From: CAUZWH01 sp965247665
GTDB taxonomy: Bacteria; Pseudomonadota; Alphaproteobacteria; SHVV01
Direction: 5' to 3'
Assembly: GCA_965247665.1 (NCBI GenBank)
Contig: CBDFHH010000003.1
Span: 248,001 to 312,000, forward strand
Length of the DNA stretch: 64,000 bases
This document shows positions 9,888-21,377 of this stretch, one piece after another; position 1 is the stretch's first letter, and every line of letters begins with the position of its first letter. The notes beneath the pieces were generated by a model, which did no database searches, was not told where the DNA came from, and saw only the letters and a program-made list of their open reading frames with translations. The position numbers were made by a program, and so were the translations under genes.

Positions 9888-10397
9888 GGGATTCCCCATG
9901 TGGGCCGGCCCCCCCTCTCAACCGGGTTGAGCGTGGCTCGAAACCGCTCGACGTGCAATCCGCCTTCGAATGACGGCCGTCTTCGAGTCGATCCCGATAA
10001 TCGAGGGTCAATTGGCAGCGTTGGCGGCGTGGAACATAGAATCGTCGATCACAAGCTCCCGCGCCGAAACTCACCTGGAAAATGCGGGTTAAAAACCGGC
10101 GCAGGGTCGTCATTACGGATGTGGCTGGACGGATGTGGCTGGACGGATGTGGCTGGCGGCACCCGTGAGCTCATGAATCCACCGGCTTGATCCAAAGCTC
10201 CGTGGCTTGGTGGATGATGATGAACGGTGATCTCGTCGTGCCGGTCCGATAACGGTTACCGGCAATCCAGCAATTGCGGCGGCCGGAGGCAGGCACCGTA
10301 GGAGAGCTAACCGGCCAAACTCGATAGGGGCTCCGTTGGGAAGCCGTGACGTGTCCTGTCGGGCGGAATTGCTATCGGTGATCGGCGGGACGTTGCT
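9888..10397. other. Gene-poor region with a short tandem repeat
   Basis: About 510 bases between the MBL pseudogene and kynureninase. Open frames exist on both strands, but none shows similarity to a family I know. The segment that replaces the lost 5' end of the MBL copy (about 9888-10110) is presumably foreign or recombined DNA. The only structured element is the 14-bp triplet repeat at 10115-10156. Confidence 0.55.
10115..10156. repeat. 14-bp direct tandem repeat, three perfect copies
   Basis: The unit acggatgtggctgg occurs three times without change (10115-10128, 10129-10142, 10143-10156). It lies downstream of kynureninase in non-coding sequence. It could be replication-slippage sequence or a binding-site array; nothing else supports a function. 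Confidence 0.9.
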
Positions 10398-11651
10398 CTA
10401 GGTGACGGCAGCGCGGGTCTGGAATCGTTCGGTTTTCCACAATTCGGACGCCATCACGTTCTTGAGGATGGCGACGGCATCCCAGACATCGGCAAAGCGC
10501 GTGTAGAGCGGCGCAAAACCAAAGCGCAGAAGGTCGGGGCTGCGGAAATCGCCGATCACGCCGCGTTCGATCAGGGCCTGCACGATCGGGTAGCCCGCAT
10601 CGTGGCTGAGCGATACCTGGCTGCCTCGATCGTCGCTGCGCGGCGTCACCACGGAGAAGCCATGGCCCGCGCACTCCTGATCGATCAGCTGCATGAACAG
10701 CTCGGTCAATGCCAGTGACTTGCGCCGAATATCACCAATGTCGGCGTCGCGCGTCACATCCAGCGCCTGGTCCAACGCGACCAGACTGAGGATGTTCGGC
10801 GTACCGGCCATGAACCGCCGCACGCCGTCGGCGGCGCGGTACTCGGTCGAAAATTCGAACGGCGCCGCGTGGCCCATCCAACCCCGGATCGGCGATGTCA
10901 AATCCGCTTGAAGGTGCCGAGCGACATACAGAAAGGCAGGCGCTCCGGGACCGCCATTGAGGTATTTGTAGCCGCAACCCACTGCCAGATCGACGCCGAG
11001 CGCGGTCAGGTCGATGGGCATGACGCCGGCACTGTGCGACAGATCACACAGGAACAATGCCCCGCTTTCCTGCGCCGCCGAACACAGTCGCGCAAGGTCC
11101 AGCGCCCGGCCGGTGCGAAAGTCGATCTGGGTGACGGCGACCAAGGCGGTATCGTTGTCGATCGCCGACTCGATCTCTTCGCCCGGCACCGCCTCCATGC
11201 GAACCCCGTCGCCGAGCGTGTCGGCAACCCCCTGGGCAACATAGATGTCGGTGGGGAAGTCTTCACCGTCGATGAGGATCTTGTGACGACCGCGGCGGGC
11301 CCTGACGGCGGCAATCATGAGTTTGAAAAGGTTGACGGAAGTCGAGTCCGACACCACGACTTCGTCGGCGGCCGCGCCGATCAGGCGCGCGATTTTCGAT
11401 CCTACGCGCAGCGGCAGGTCGATCCAATCGTGGACGTTCCAGCTGCGGACGAGGTCGTGGCCCCATTGCTCTTCGACGACGCTGCGCACGCGTTCGGCGA
11501 CACCGTGCGGCAAACCGCCGAGCGAATTACCGTCGAGATAGATGATGTCCGGCGGCAACACGAAGCGATCGCGAAACCTCGACAATGGATCGTCGCTGTC
11601 GCGCCGTTCGGCGTCGCTACGCGTCGTCCTCGGTTGGCTCTGTGCACTCAT
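10398..11651 (-). CDS. kynU: Kynureninase
   Basis: A 417-residue type I fold PLP enzyme that splits kynurenine (or 3-hydroxykynurenine) to anthranilate (or 3-hydroxyanthranilate) and alanine in tryptophan catabolism. The family hallmarks are clear: YLDGNSLGGLP (38-48), SDSTSVN, CDLSHSAG, and the PLP lysine K229 in CGYKYLNGGPG, a position close to that of characterised bacterial kynureninases (K227). GTPNILS and LRFGFAPLYT near the end also match. The ATG start at 11651 faces the SDR gene across a short divergent intergenic region. No tryptophan dioxygenase or formamidase gene lies next to it, so this is not a complete kyn operon. Confidence 0.95.
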   Translation of the reverse strand: MSAQSQPRTTRSDAERRDSDDPLSRFRDRFVLPPDIIYLDGNSLGGLPHGVAERVRSVVEEQWGHDLVRSWNVHDWIDLPLRVGSKIARLIGAAADEVVVSDSTSVNLFKLMIAAVRARRGRHKILIDGEDFPTDIYVAQGVADTLGDGVRMEAVPGEEIESAIDNDTALVAVTQIDFRTGRALDLARLCSAAQESGALFLCDLSHSAGVMPIDLTALGVDLAVGCGYKYLNGGPGAPAFLYVARHLQADLTSPIRGWMGHAAPFEFSTEYRAADGVRRFMAGTPNILSLVALDQALDVTRDADIGDIRRKSLALTELFMQLIDQECAGHGFSVVTPRSDDRGSQVSLSHDAGYPIVQALIERGVIGDFRSPDLLRFGFAPLYTRFADVWDAVAILKNVMASELWKTERFQTRAAVT

Positions 11652-11704
11652 CCTCTGTCCGGGCAGAATGGATAACCAGGTCGGTCAAGATCAAGGAGAA
11701 CCTT

Positions 11705-12502
11705 ATGGCGGACAGGCTGAACGGAAAGATCGCCATCGTCACCGGGGCGGGATCGATCGGCGAAGGTTGGGGCAACGGCAAAGCGGCCGCAGTGTTGTTC
11801 GCGCGCGAAGGAGCCCAAATCTTCGCGGTGGACATCGACGCGGATGCCGTCGCCGAGACCGCGGAGATCATCGCCGGCGAGGGTCTCGTATGCGCGACCC
11901 ATGTGTGCGACGTCGCCGACGAGGCGCAGGTCCGCACGATGGTCGAGGCCTGCATGGCCGAACATGGCCGTATCGACGTGCTCCACAACAATGTCGGGAT
12001 TTACGCCTATGGCGGGCCGGTCGAGGTCGAGACCGAGCGGTTCGATCGGGTAATGGCGGTTAACGTGCGCAGCATGTTTCTCACCGCCAAATACGTGTTG
12101 CCGGTCATGGAGGCTCAAGGCGGCGGCGCGATCGTCAACGTGTCGTCGGTCGCGGGAATCCGCGCCGGCCGCGCGTCGGTCGCCTACAATACCTCCAAAG
12201 GCGCGGTCAATCAGCTCACGCAGAACATCGCCGTGGACTATGCGGCCAAGGGAATACGCGCCAACGCCGTGCTGCCCGGCCTGATCGACACGCCGATGAT
12301 CGTGCACGGGATGGCGGGTGCGGTCGCCGCGGCCGGCGGCATCGATCAATGGTTGGAAAAGCGCCACTCCCAATCACCGACCAAGCGGATGGGCAACGCC
12401 TGGGACGTCGCCTACGCCGCGCTTTTTCTCGCCTCCGACGAAGCGAAATATGTCAACGGTCACATGCTGGTCGTAGACGGCGGTCTTTCGGTGAAGTACT
12501 AG
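11705..12502 (+). CDS. Short-chain dehydrogenase/reductase (SDR)
   Basis: A 265-residue Rossmann-fold NAD(P) oxidoreductase. The cofactor loop is a lengthened version, TGAGSIGEGWGNGKA, followed by the NNVG motif and the active site S ... YNTSK (Y-x3-K); the C-terminal MLVVDGG matches classical SDRs. ATG 11705 is chosen because AAGGAGAA precedes it at the right spacing; an upstream in-frame start at 11585 would overlap kynU. The lengthened glycine loop is seen in a subset of SDRs and may alter cofactor fit. Divergent from kynureninase, so a catabolic link is possible but unproven. Confidence 0.88.
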   Translation: MADRLNGKIAIVTGAGSIGEGWGNGKAAAVLFAREGAQIFAVDIDADAVAETAEIIAGEGLVCATHVCDVADEAQVRTMVEACMAEHGRIDVLHNNVGIYAYGGPVEVETERFDRVMAVNVRSMFLTAKYVLPVMEAQGGGAIVNVSSVAGIRAGRASVAYNTSKGAVNQLTQNIAVDYAAKGIRANAVLPGLIDTPMIVHGMAGAVAAAGGIDQWLEKRHSQSPTKRMGNAWDVAYAALFLASDEAKYVNGHMLVVDGGLSVKY

Positions 12503-12622
12503 GCTCTGCCACAGGGAGGCATACGGGGTTGCGCCAGGGGTTGCGGAGCTTTTTAAATAGCGCCGCGATCGCTGCCGCGGAGCTCCGACCCCCACCCGAA
12601 GACAATCGAGCAGGAATAGATC

Positions 12623-14248
<1,626 letters not shown>

Positions 14249-14373
14249 GCGCGGAGCTACAGCAGCGACCGTTGCGGCCACGACGAGCGTAGCGCGATCG
14301 ATCGCACCCTCCGTCGACTCGCCGTCGCGGCCGGCGCCCCTTAAACTGGCCGCCACCCGTTCGTGTTGTTGCG

Positions 14374-15654
14374 ATGGCCACACTCTGCCGCGATTGCTTT
14401 CACCGAGCCGAAGTCGACGGGACCGGTCGCTGCCCGGTGTGCGGCGGGAAGCGTCTCGTCATTCACGGCGAACTGTTCGCATTGAATGTTGCCCATCTCG
14501 ACTGCGATGCGTTCTACGCCGCTATCGAGATCCGCGACGATCCGAAGCTCGCACAAGGCCCGCTGATCGTCGGCGGCGGCAAGCGCGGCGTCGTCTCGAC
14601 CTGCTGCTACCGGGCTCGCGAATACGGCGTCCATTCGGCCATGCCGATGTTCAAGGCGCGCAAATTGTGCCCGCAGGCAACGGTCGTCCGCCCGAACATG
14701 GACAAGTACGCCCGCGAGTCCCAGCGCATCCGCGGGCTGATGGATCAACTGACGCCGCTGGTCGAGCCGATTTCCATCGACGAGGCTTTCATTGATCTGG
14801 CTGGTACCGACGCGATTCACGGACACCCGCCGGCTGCGACACTGGCGATGTTGGCACGCGATATCGAGAACGAAGTCGGGATCACCGTTTCGATCGGGCT
14901 GAGCTACAACAAGTTCCTGGCCAAGATCGCGTCGGATTTGGACAAACCGCGGGGTTTCTCGGTGATCGGCCGGGCCGAGGCAATCTCGTTCCTACGCGAT
15001 CAGCCGGTCAGCCTGATCTTCGGCGTGGGCAAAGCCTTCAACGCACGTCTGTCGCGGGACGGCATCACGCATATTCGCCACCTTCAGGCACGCGAGGAGG
15101 CCGAACTGGTCGCGCGCTACGGCAAGATGGGTCTTCGATTGGCGCGCTTCTCGCGCGGCCAGGACGATCGCCGAATCGACCCGCACGGCACGCGCAAGAG
15201 CCTCTCCGCGGAAACGACGTTTGCCGAGGATCACGCGGATCTCGAAACCCTGTCGACGATATTGTGGCGGCTCTCGGAGAAAGTATCTCGGCGGCTGAAG
15301 AAAGCGGGGGTCGCGGGCCGCGGCGTCACGCTGAAGCTGAAGACCGCCGATTTCCGCACCCGCACGCGCAACCGGCGGCTCGGTGCCCCAACTCAATCGG
15401 CCGACGATGTTTTCAGGGCAGGGTTGGAGCTGCTGGAGCGCGAAGTGGATGGCACGAGGTACCGGCTGATCGGTATCGGTTTGACCGATTTCACCGACTC
15501 TTTCGACGCCGAGCCCGGCGATCTCGTCGACGGCGCGCAAGCGCGGCGTCGCGCGCAAATCGAGCAGGCGGTCGATCGGGTGCGCGACAGGTTCGGCTTC
15601 GAATCGATCGGCAAAGGCCGGGGTTACCCGAACAGCGCGGATCGACGTTCCTAA
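14374..15654 (+). CDS. dinB: DNA polymerase IV (Y family) with N-terminal zinc-finger-like extension
   Basis: A 426-residue lesion-bypass polymerase. Residues 5-23 form a C-x2-C ... C-x2-C knuckle (C5, C8, C20, C23), an extension absent from E. coli DinB. The palm carries LDCDAFYAAIE (D43, D45) and SIDEAF (D136, E137), the metal-binding carboxylates; YRAREYGVHSAMP and the little-finger domain follow. No SOS box was recognised upstream. The last 13 codons (GRGYPNSADRRS and stop) lie inside a 221-bp sequence that is repeated 5.5 kb downstream. Confidence 0.95.
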   Translation: MATLCRDCFHRAEVDGTGRCPVCGGKRLVIHGELFALNVAHLDCDAFYAAIEIRDDPKLAQGPLIVGGGKRGVVSTCCYRAREYGVHSAMPMFKARKLCPQATVVRPNMDKYARESQRIRGLMDQLTPLVEPISIDEAFIDLAGTDAIHGHPPAATLAMLARDIENEVGITVSIGLSYNKFLAKIASDLDKPRGFSVIGRAEAISFLRDQPVSLIFGVGKAFNARLSRDGITHIRHLQAREEAELVARYGKMGLRLARFSRGQDDRRIDPHGTRKSLSAETTFAEDHADLETLSTILWRLSEKVSRRLKKAGVAGRGVTLKLKTADFRTRTRNRRLGAPTQSADDVFRAGLELLEREVDGTRYRLIGIGLTDFTDSFDAEPGDLVDGAQARRRAQIEQAVDRVRDRFGFESIGKGRGYPNSADRRS

Positions 15655-15836
15655 GTCCGGGAACTCGTCGGCGGGTATTGCGGAACGCGCCGGTAGGACG
15701 CGGCCGGACGTCGGGCGAGACCGATCTGCGCGTGCTCTACCATGAGCCTGTTCGGGTATTGGCGTGTGCGGGATCGTTTGGTGATGCTGTGGCGAGTTGG
15801 GTCATGGCTTGGCGATGCCGAACCCGCTTTCAGGTT
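15616..15836 (+). repeat. 221-bp direct repeat, copy 1 (overlaps the 3' end of dinB)
   Basis: Matches 21157-21377 in the same orientation with no gaps and five mismatches by eye. It starts in the last codons of dinB (ggccggggttacccgaac) and ends at cccgctttcaggtt. The two copies bracket the autotransporter block, with an offset of exactly 5,541 bases. Confidence 0.95.
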
Positions 15837-15961
15837 TGTGGTGTCGGTCTGGAGCGTTGGGTGGTGTCGGTTTCACGCCTTGGGCCCGACGACGGGATAG
15901 CCGCGAACCGCCTCCGCAATCCGGGCGAGGCGCGCCGCCTCGATGCCACCGCGATGCCAGT
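15837..15961. other. Short intergenic stretch between repeat copy 1 and the autotransporter
   Basis: About 125 bases between repeat copy 1 and the stop codon of the convergent autotransporter gene. No gene or terminator was recognised. Confidence 0.5.
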
Positions 15962-18900
15962 CTAGAACGTCACCCTGAGGCCGGCGTTGAAGCCGTGATC
16001 GGCGTCGCCGTCGCCATAGCGGCCCTTGTAGGCCAGCCCGAGGACGGCCGTGTCCGAGAGGCCGACCTCGATGCCGAACTCGGTATCCAGAACATCCTCG
16101 GCGGTCGGAGCGCCGGTGACCGTGAAGGAAGAACTGTTCGCCATGGTGTGGGTCGACGACGGGTCGGTGTCGCCGAAGGCATGGCGCCAGCCCGCCATGC
16201 CGCGGAGATGGATCGTGTCATCCACCTGCATCGCGCCGCGCAGACCGAGCGTCGCGAACATCATGCTGTCGATATCCGACGAGGCCGCCAGGGCCGTGTC
16301 GCCGCCGCTCTCGCTGAAGCCGTCGGTATCAAGAGTGATCGAAGACACGCCGGCAAAGGGCTCCAGCGTCAAGCCGCCGGCCTGAACCTCGTGTCCGGCC
16401 TCGGCAAAGAGCTGCAAGCTCCTGGCGTCATAGCCGGCCGACAGGTGCTGGATCCCGGGAAGGCCGATGGAAGGGACCGACCGGTTGGCGTCTATGGCGT
16501 GCCCGTCATAGATCGCGCCGAAGCTGAAGCGCGCAGCGCCGGATTCGGCGCCGCCGTAAAGACCGACCGACCATGTGTCGACCGAGCCGGAGGACAGCCG
16601 GGCGCGCTGGCTCACCTCGGTCCGGCTGTAGCCGCCGAGGACGCCGAGGCGCCAGCCTTCGCTCAGCGCACGGTCGACGCCGAAGACGACGCCGCGCCGG
16701 TCCGTCTCCATCCGCGCCGTGCCGGACGTGGCATCGGTCTCGCCCGAGGCGCCGGTGCCGGTGACCCACAAGCCGTTCTGGCCGTCGGCCAGCGATGACG
16801 TGCCGAAGGCCGCCGTCATTGTCCGTGCGCCGGGATTGCCGAAGCCCGCCGCCATGCGGCTTTTGACGGCCGCGACCGTCCCCTGGCCGGCGTCCACCAG
16901 CGCCCCCTTGAGCGACGCATGCACCTCGCCCGACCGCGCATCATAGGCGGCCCGGGCTCCGTCCGGCGTGGACACGGCCATGACATCCCCTACGGCTGCA
17001 TTGGCGGGTGTCAGGCTGTCGAGGGCGTTGGCCACCGCCCATTGGTTGGCCGTTCCGGCAAATTCGCCGAAGGTGACGCCCTGCTTTCTTGCGGAAGTCA
17101 GCTTCACGGTGTTTGGGGTGTCATAGTCCAGGCCGTAGTCTATGAACAATGTGTCGATCACCTCGGCAAATTCGCCGCTAAGAGTGTTGGAGCCTGTGAC
17201 GTCCAGGATCGTATAGGGGTCGCTATCGTTGTACGCGCCCCTGACTCTCACCGTCCCGCCGTTAAGGGTGGCATTGCCGGTGACGCTGAGCAGGTCATTT
17301 TTTGTGCCGTCGATCGTGACGGTAAACGTGCCATATTCCTCGGCTACGAAGTTTTGGAAATTGCCGGTGAGAGTGGTCTTCTGCACCGCATTCGCACCGC
17401 CCGGCGACAGATTGCCTGCATTGGAGAACAGGTCTTCGTCGTCGCTGCCGAGAACCACCGACGTGCCGGAATAGAACGTTGCGCCTGTGTGGTTGTTGAA
17501 GACATTGGTTTGTTCTCCTGCAACGTCAACAAAATTAGGATCGGCTGAAATCAGATTAATTGTACGGGGGGTCGTCAACGTGCCCTTATTGTCGATCGTC
17601 TCGTTGCCGGTGCCCCCCAGCACGTCGTCAAATCGTTGTAAGTCACCGTTTGGTCGAATCCTTTCGCCGCCGCGGATCGTCACCGCAGCACCCTCGCTGA
17701 TCGTCAGGCTATTGACTTTTTCGTCGTCACCACCACCAAATTCGACACCAACGCGCTGTTCACTGATGATGCTTCCGCCGTGCAGCGTGATATTGATTTC
17801 GCCACCGGCGATAGCTGTATCGATCGCGTTGCCGGCAAGGCCCTTGGCCAGGATATCGCCCGTTACGTCAATCTCAACATCGCCGTCGCCGGCGTTGACA
17901 CTGGCAGAAATTCCCCTGCTGCTAGTGCCTGAGGTGGTGATATTGCCGTTTACTGTAACATCCACAGCGCCATCGCCTTCGCTCTCAGACTTTACAAAGA
18001 TCCCGTCGCTCTTAGTGCCCGCGGTGGTGATATCGCCCGTCACGTCAACCGTAATAGACCCTTTCGCCGCCGAAACATGAGATGCATAGATCCCATAGTT
18101 AAGGTCGCCCGTGCCCAAGGTGGTGATGCTGCCCGTCACGTTAACCGCAATACCAATGATGCCGTCGCCTAAAGCGATGTCTCCGTCTTCGAAACGTGCA
18201 TCGATCCCGCTGCTGCCGGTAGTACCCGAGGTCTCGATGACAGCGCCCTTCACGTCAACTCCCATTACCATATCGCCGGCGCCACTGCCGCCGACATTGA
18301 TCCCCTTGCTTTTCTTGGTCTTGATGACAGCGCCCTTGTTCACGATAACTTTCATATCGCCACCGGATTCTAGGCTTGCAGCGATCGCTTCGCTGCGACC
18401 GCCTAAGGTGGTGATTGTGCCCGTCATATCAACCGTAACCTTGCCGCCTTCTGAACTTGCAGAAATCCCGTTGCTGTCCCCGCCCCGGGTCAGGATATCG
18501 CCATCCATGATGACCGTAACATCGCCAACGTTGTTGGACTCTGCAGTGATCCCGCTGCTATTACCCAAGATGGTGGTGATTTTGCCCGTCACATCAACCG
18601 TTACATTGCCGCCGCTTGCATGGATCCCTTGGCTGTTATTGCCCTCGGTGGTGATATCGCCATCCATGATGACCGTAACATCGCCTGATTCACCGAGGTT
18701 AATGCTGGAACGTGCATGGATCCCGCGGCTTTGACCGCGCACCTTGTCGTCGATGCCTGTATCGCCCTTGGCGATGATTGTGCCCGTCATATCAACCTCA
18801 ACATCGCCGCCTTTTGAACTTGCCAAGACCCCTGCGATGACATCAAGAGAAATACCACTCAGCTCAGCGGACTCAAGGGTGATGCTGTGGTCACCGATAT

Positions 18901-19279
18901 CAGCAGTGATGGCGATGTTGCTGTTGCTGTCGGAAGTAAACGCGATCCCGCCTGTCCCTATGGGCGGATCGATATCGCCATCCAGGGTATTAACATAGAG
19001 CTCGGTGTAGGTGCCGTCGGCTCCAGCTTTGACCTCCACACCAGCCGACAGGTCGCCCTTACAGGTTACCGTCGTGCCGCTGGCGGTGCACTCCGGGGAT
19101 CCCGGTGTGAACGATTGCGCCAGCGCGGCGAGCCCCCCGCCGAAGAGCATGGTGGCCGCAACAACCCACGGCAGAAGCACGCGGCGTAATAGGCGGAAAC
19201 GCGAGACGGTCACGGCACCGCCGCCGCCGCGGCCTTCGCGGTCGATCTCACTGTTGATCGCGCAACGCGCATTTCGCAT
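15962..19279 (-). CDS. Autotransporter (type Va secretion) with beta-helix repeat passenger
   Basis: An 1,105-residue outer-membrane protein. A long basic N-region and hydrophobic core end at about LAALAQS (residue 54), a Sec signal; ATG 19279 is kept, though GTG 19213 would give a shorter signal. Residues about 60-600 contain a dozen or so degenerate units of roughly 30 residues with the theme TVDVTGDITT-x-G-x-SxGI-x-A, typical of a right-handed beta-helix passenger. The last 280 or so residues form the beta-barrel (GLWVTGTGASGETDA ... YSRTEVSQ ... AGWRHAFGD) and end in the aromatic LRVTF needed for BAM insertion. Host or surface role is unknown. It sits with a broken second autotransporter between long direct repeats. 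Confidence 0.9.
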   Translation of the reverse strand: MRNARCAINSEIDREGRGGGGAVTVSRFRLLRRVLLPWVVAATMLFGGGLAALAQSFTPGSPECTASGTTVTCKGDLSAGVEVKAGADGTYTELYVNTLDGDIDPPIGTGGIAFTSDSNSNIAITADIGDHSITLESAELSGISLDVIAGVLASSKGGDVEVDMTGTIIAKGDTGIDDKVRGQSRGIHARSSINLGESGDVTVIMDGDITTEGNNSQGIHASGGNVTVDVTGKITTILGNSSGITAESNNVGDVTVIMDGDILTRGGDSNGISASSEGGKVTVDMTGTITTLGGRSEAIAASLESGGDMKVIVNKGAVIKTKKSKGINVGGSGAGDMVMGVDVKGAVIETSGTTGSSGIDARFEDGDIALGDGIIGIAVNVTGSITTLGTGDLNYGIYASHVSAAKGSITVDVTGDITTAGTKSDGIFVKSESEGDGAVDVTVNGNITTSGTSSRGISASVNAGDGDVEIDVTGDILAKGLAGNAIDTAIAGGEINITLHGGSIISEQRVGVEFGGGDDEKVNSLTISEGAAVTIRGGERIRPNGDLQRFDDVLGGTGNETIDNKGTLTTPRTINLISADPNFVDVAGEQTNVFNNHTGATFYSGTSVVLGSDDEDLFSNAGNLSPGGANAVQKTTLTGNFQNFVAEEYGTFTVTIDGTKNDLLSVTGNATLNGGTVRVRGAYNDSDPYTILDVTGSNTLSGEFAEVIDTLFIDYGLDYDTPNTVKLTSARKQGVTFGEFAGTANQWAVANALDSLTPANAAVGDVMAVSTPDGARAAYDARSGEVHASLKGALVDAGQGTVAAVKSRMAAGFGNPGARTMTAAFGTSSLADGQNGLWVTGTGASGETDATSGTARMETDRRGVVFGVDRALSEGWRLGVLGGYSRTEVSQRARLSSGSVDTWSVGLYGGAESGAARFSFGAIYDGHAIDANRSVPSIGLPGIQHLSAGYDARSLQLFAEAGHEVQAGGLTLEPFAGVSSITLDTDGFSESGGDTALAASSDIDSMMFATLGLRGAMQVDDTIHLRGMAGWRHAFGDTDPSSTHTMANSSSFTVTGAPTAEDVLDTEFGIEVGLSDTAVLGLAYKGRYGDGDADHGFNAGLRVTF

Positions 19280-19551
19280 GAGAGACTCGTCAGCAACACA
19301 CTACCCTCGTGCCACGGCTGACACGTCGCGGCCCCGCTTAACTCCACCCGGTCGCAACCTAATGATCTCTTTTTCCTCCTGCAAGCGGTAAGGTCCAACC
19401 GCCCGATGGCTTCGGCCAGCCGTTCTCGAACGGCGTCGAGCGCCGGCACGAAGCGGCGCCCCATACGGCAGGCCCGGACGGTTCCAATAATCGCCTGGAG
19501 AGCGGGGACGGCGGGTCGGAACGCGCGGCGAGGCCGCGACCGGCTTCGGCC
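19280..19551. other. Intergenic region upstream of the intact autotransporter
   Basis: About 270 bases between the autotransporter start and the end of the broken autotransporter, both on the minus strand. It presumably holds the promoter of the intact gene, but no clear -35/-10 pair or conserved frame was seen. Confidence 0.5.
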
Positions 19552-20916
19552 CTACCAGCGTGCCTGCAGGCGCAGGATCACGCCGCGCTCCGCGCGCCCT
19601 CGGGGCTGAGGTCGAGCGACGACCCGGTCTCGAAGCGGCCGTCGAGCCGGTAGCGCTGCGCGCCTTCGCCGGCCAGCGCGAACCCGCCATAGGGCGTCAG
19701 CAGCCCGCGGCCGCCGAGCGCGGCGAGGCCGTAGCCGAGCTCGCCGTCCAGCCGCATCTGCGGGACCTTGTCATTGGCCGCCGTATCGTCGGTCACCAGC
19801 GCGGCGACGTCCCGGTCCCACAGACGTGCGACCCCGCTCGGTGTCTCGCCCCAGGCGGGGGTCAGGCTGAAGGACAGGCCCCGCCCGCCGGCATCCGGGT
19901 CGAGGCGAACAGAGCCGCCGAAACCCCATTCCCGGTAATCGCCCTGTCCCGTCAGCACCCGGCCGCCGCCCTCGACCGTCAGGCCCGCGGTCGGGTCTCG
20001 ATAGCGCAAACCGCCGCCGATCTCGATGCCGCCGCCGGTGATCCCGTCGCCCCCGTCATGGCGCAGACCCAGCTCCAAGGACGGCGTCAGCGACCCGCCC
20101 GAGGCCAGCGCCCGCTCATGGCTGCCCTCCAGCGCCAGCCGCAGACGGTTGGCATTTACCGTCCGCTTCTCGATCACATCGTGGTTGCCGGCGACCCCGA
20201 CTCGCGCGACCGACGCCTCGCCCTTGAGCATGAGCGTCGTCGTGCCGCCCGCGATCAGCGACCCATCGGATATTACCGGCCCGCTCGCGCCCGTTGCCGC
20301 GGTCTGCAAGAAGGTATCGCTCGTCTGCCGGCCGGCCACCGCGTCGTCGATCTCGATCTCGCCCCGGCCGTAGCCCACCGTCCCCCATAGACGGCGACCC
20401 CGCGGAGACGACCAGCCCAAATAGTGATGAGCGCTGGTCATGCGGCTCTCATAGTCGCCGCTCACCGGCACCGGCCCGGTTCCATCGCCATAGTCGAATT
20501 CGCCGATCGAGCGAGACAGCGTCAGGCCGGTCACGAAACCCTCGCGCAGGCAACCGTCGATGCCGATCCGGCCGGTCGGTATCCTCGGCTGCCGAGACCT
20601 TTACCGTCTGCGGCACATTCCATTTACCGACCTCGAAGGTCAACAGATCCGTGCGGTCCATCGAGGGCGCCAACAAATCTGTGTCGGACCCGGTCCCCGA
20701 CAGCACGTCGATGTAGACCACATCCGTCGGCAGGGTGTTGAGCACCACCGTGTATTGCGCCGAGCTGCCCTCCTGCACGTTCAGTGTCTGCGTCGAGACC
20801 GTCACCCCCTGCGCCGCGACGCCTGTGGGGAGAATCAAAAGGCCGCATGTCGCCAGGAGACAAGCCGCAACCACCCGGTACGTCGCCTTGCCGAGGGCGT
20901 TGGGAGCACAGGACAT
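19552..20916 (-). pseudogene. Second autotransporter, passenger lost and frame broken at both ends
   Basis: ATG 20916 opens MSCAPNALGKATYRVVAACL, with a hydrophobic signal ending at GVAAQG, then one Calx-beta/fibronectin-like repeat (VTVSTQTLNVQEGSSAQYTV ... NVPQTVKVSAAEDTD). At about 20575 the frame changes and the sequence jumps straight into the linker and beta-barrel (EGFVTGLTLSRSIGEFDYG ... MTSAHHYLGWSS), so the repeated passenger found in relatives has been deleted. Near the other end, after SPEGARS, the frame hits TGA at 19578, whereas the neighbouring frame gives the expected final strand GVILRLQARW with stop at 19552. A protein without that terminal beta-signal would not be inserted by BAM. 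Confidence 0.8.
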
Positions 20917-21156
20917 GGGACACTTCACTCGCGCTAAGAGAGTTCCAATGGCTCGGGCACGGACGCGAAGGCGGCCCGCACCGCCGAACTCCACAGCCAT
21001 GCCCGAACGCCGGTACCGGGGGTGTCCAGGCGGCGCGTCTGAAATACCTGATGCCAACCTTGGAAGTTACTCCTCGAATTGACCGTCCCCCGCTGGGTGG
21101 TCCGGTTCGGAAATTAGTTCATGTTCGATCTTGTTTTCAGTGGGACTACGGTGCTT
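20917..21156. other. Intergenic region, no gene recognised
   Basis: Lies between the start of the broken autotransporter and repeat copy 2. It would carry that gene's promoter. No conserved frame or motif was seen. Confidence 0.5.
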
Positions 21157-21377
21157 GGCCGGGGTTACCCGAACGGCGCGGATCGACGTTCCTAAGCCCG
21201 GGAACTCGTCGGCGGGTATTGCGGAACGCGCCGGTAGGGCGCGGCCGGACGTCGGGCGAGACCGATCTACGCGTGCTCTACCATGAGCCTGTCCGGGTAT
21301 TGGCGTGTGCGGGATCGTTTGGTGATGCTGTGGCGAGTTGGGTCATGGCTTGGCGATGCCGAACCCGCTTTCAGGTT
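21157..21377 (+). repeat. 221-bp direct repeat, copy 2
   Basis: Second copy of 15616-15836, same orientation, no gaps, five mismatches. Here it is not attached to any dinB coding sequence: the bases before 21157 are unrelated, so only the dinB tail was duplicated. Confidence 0.95.
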
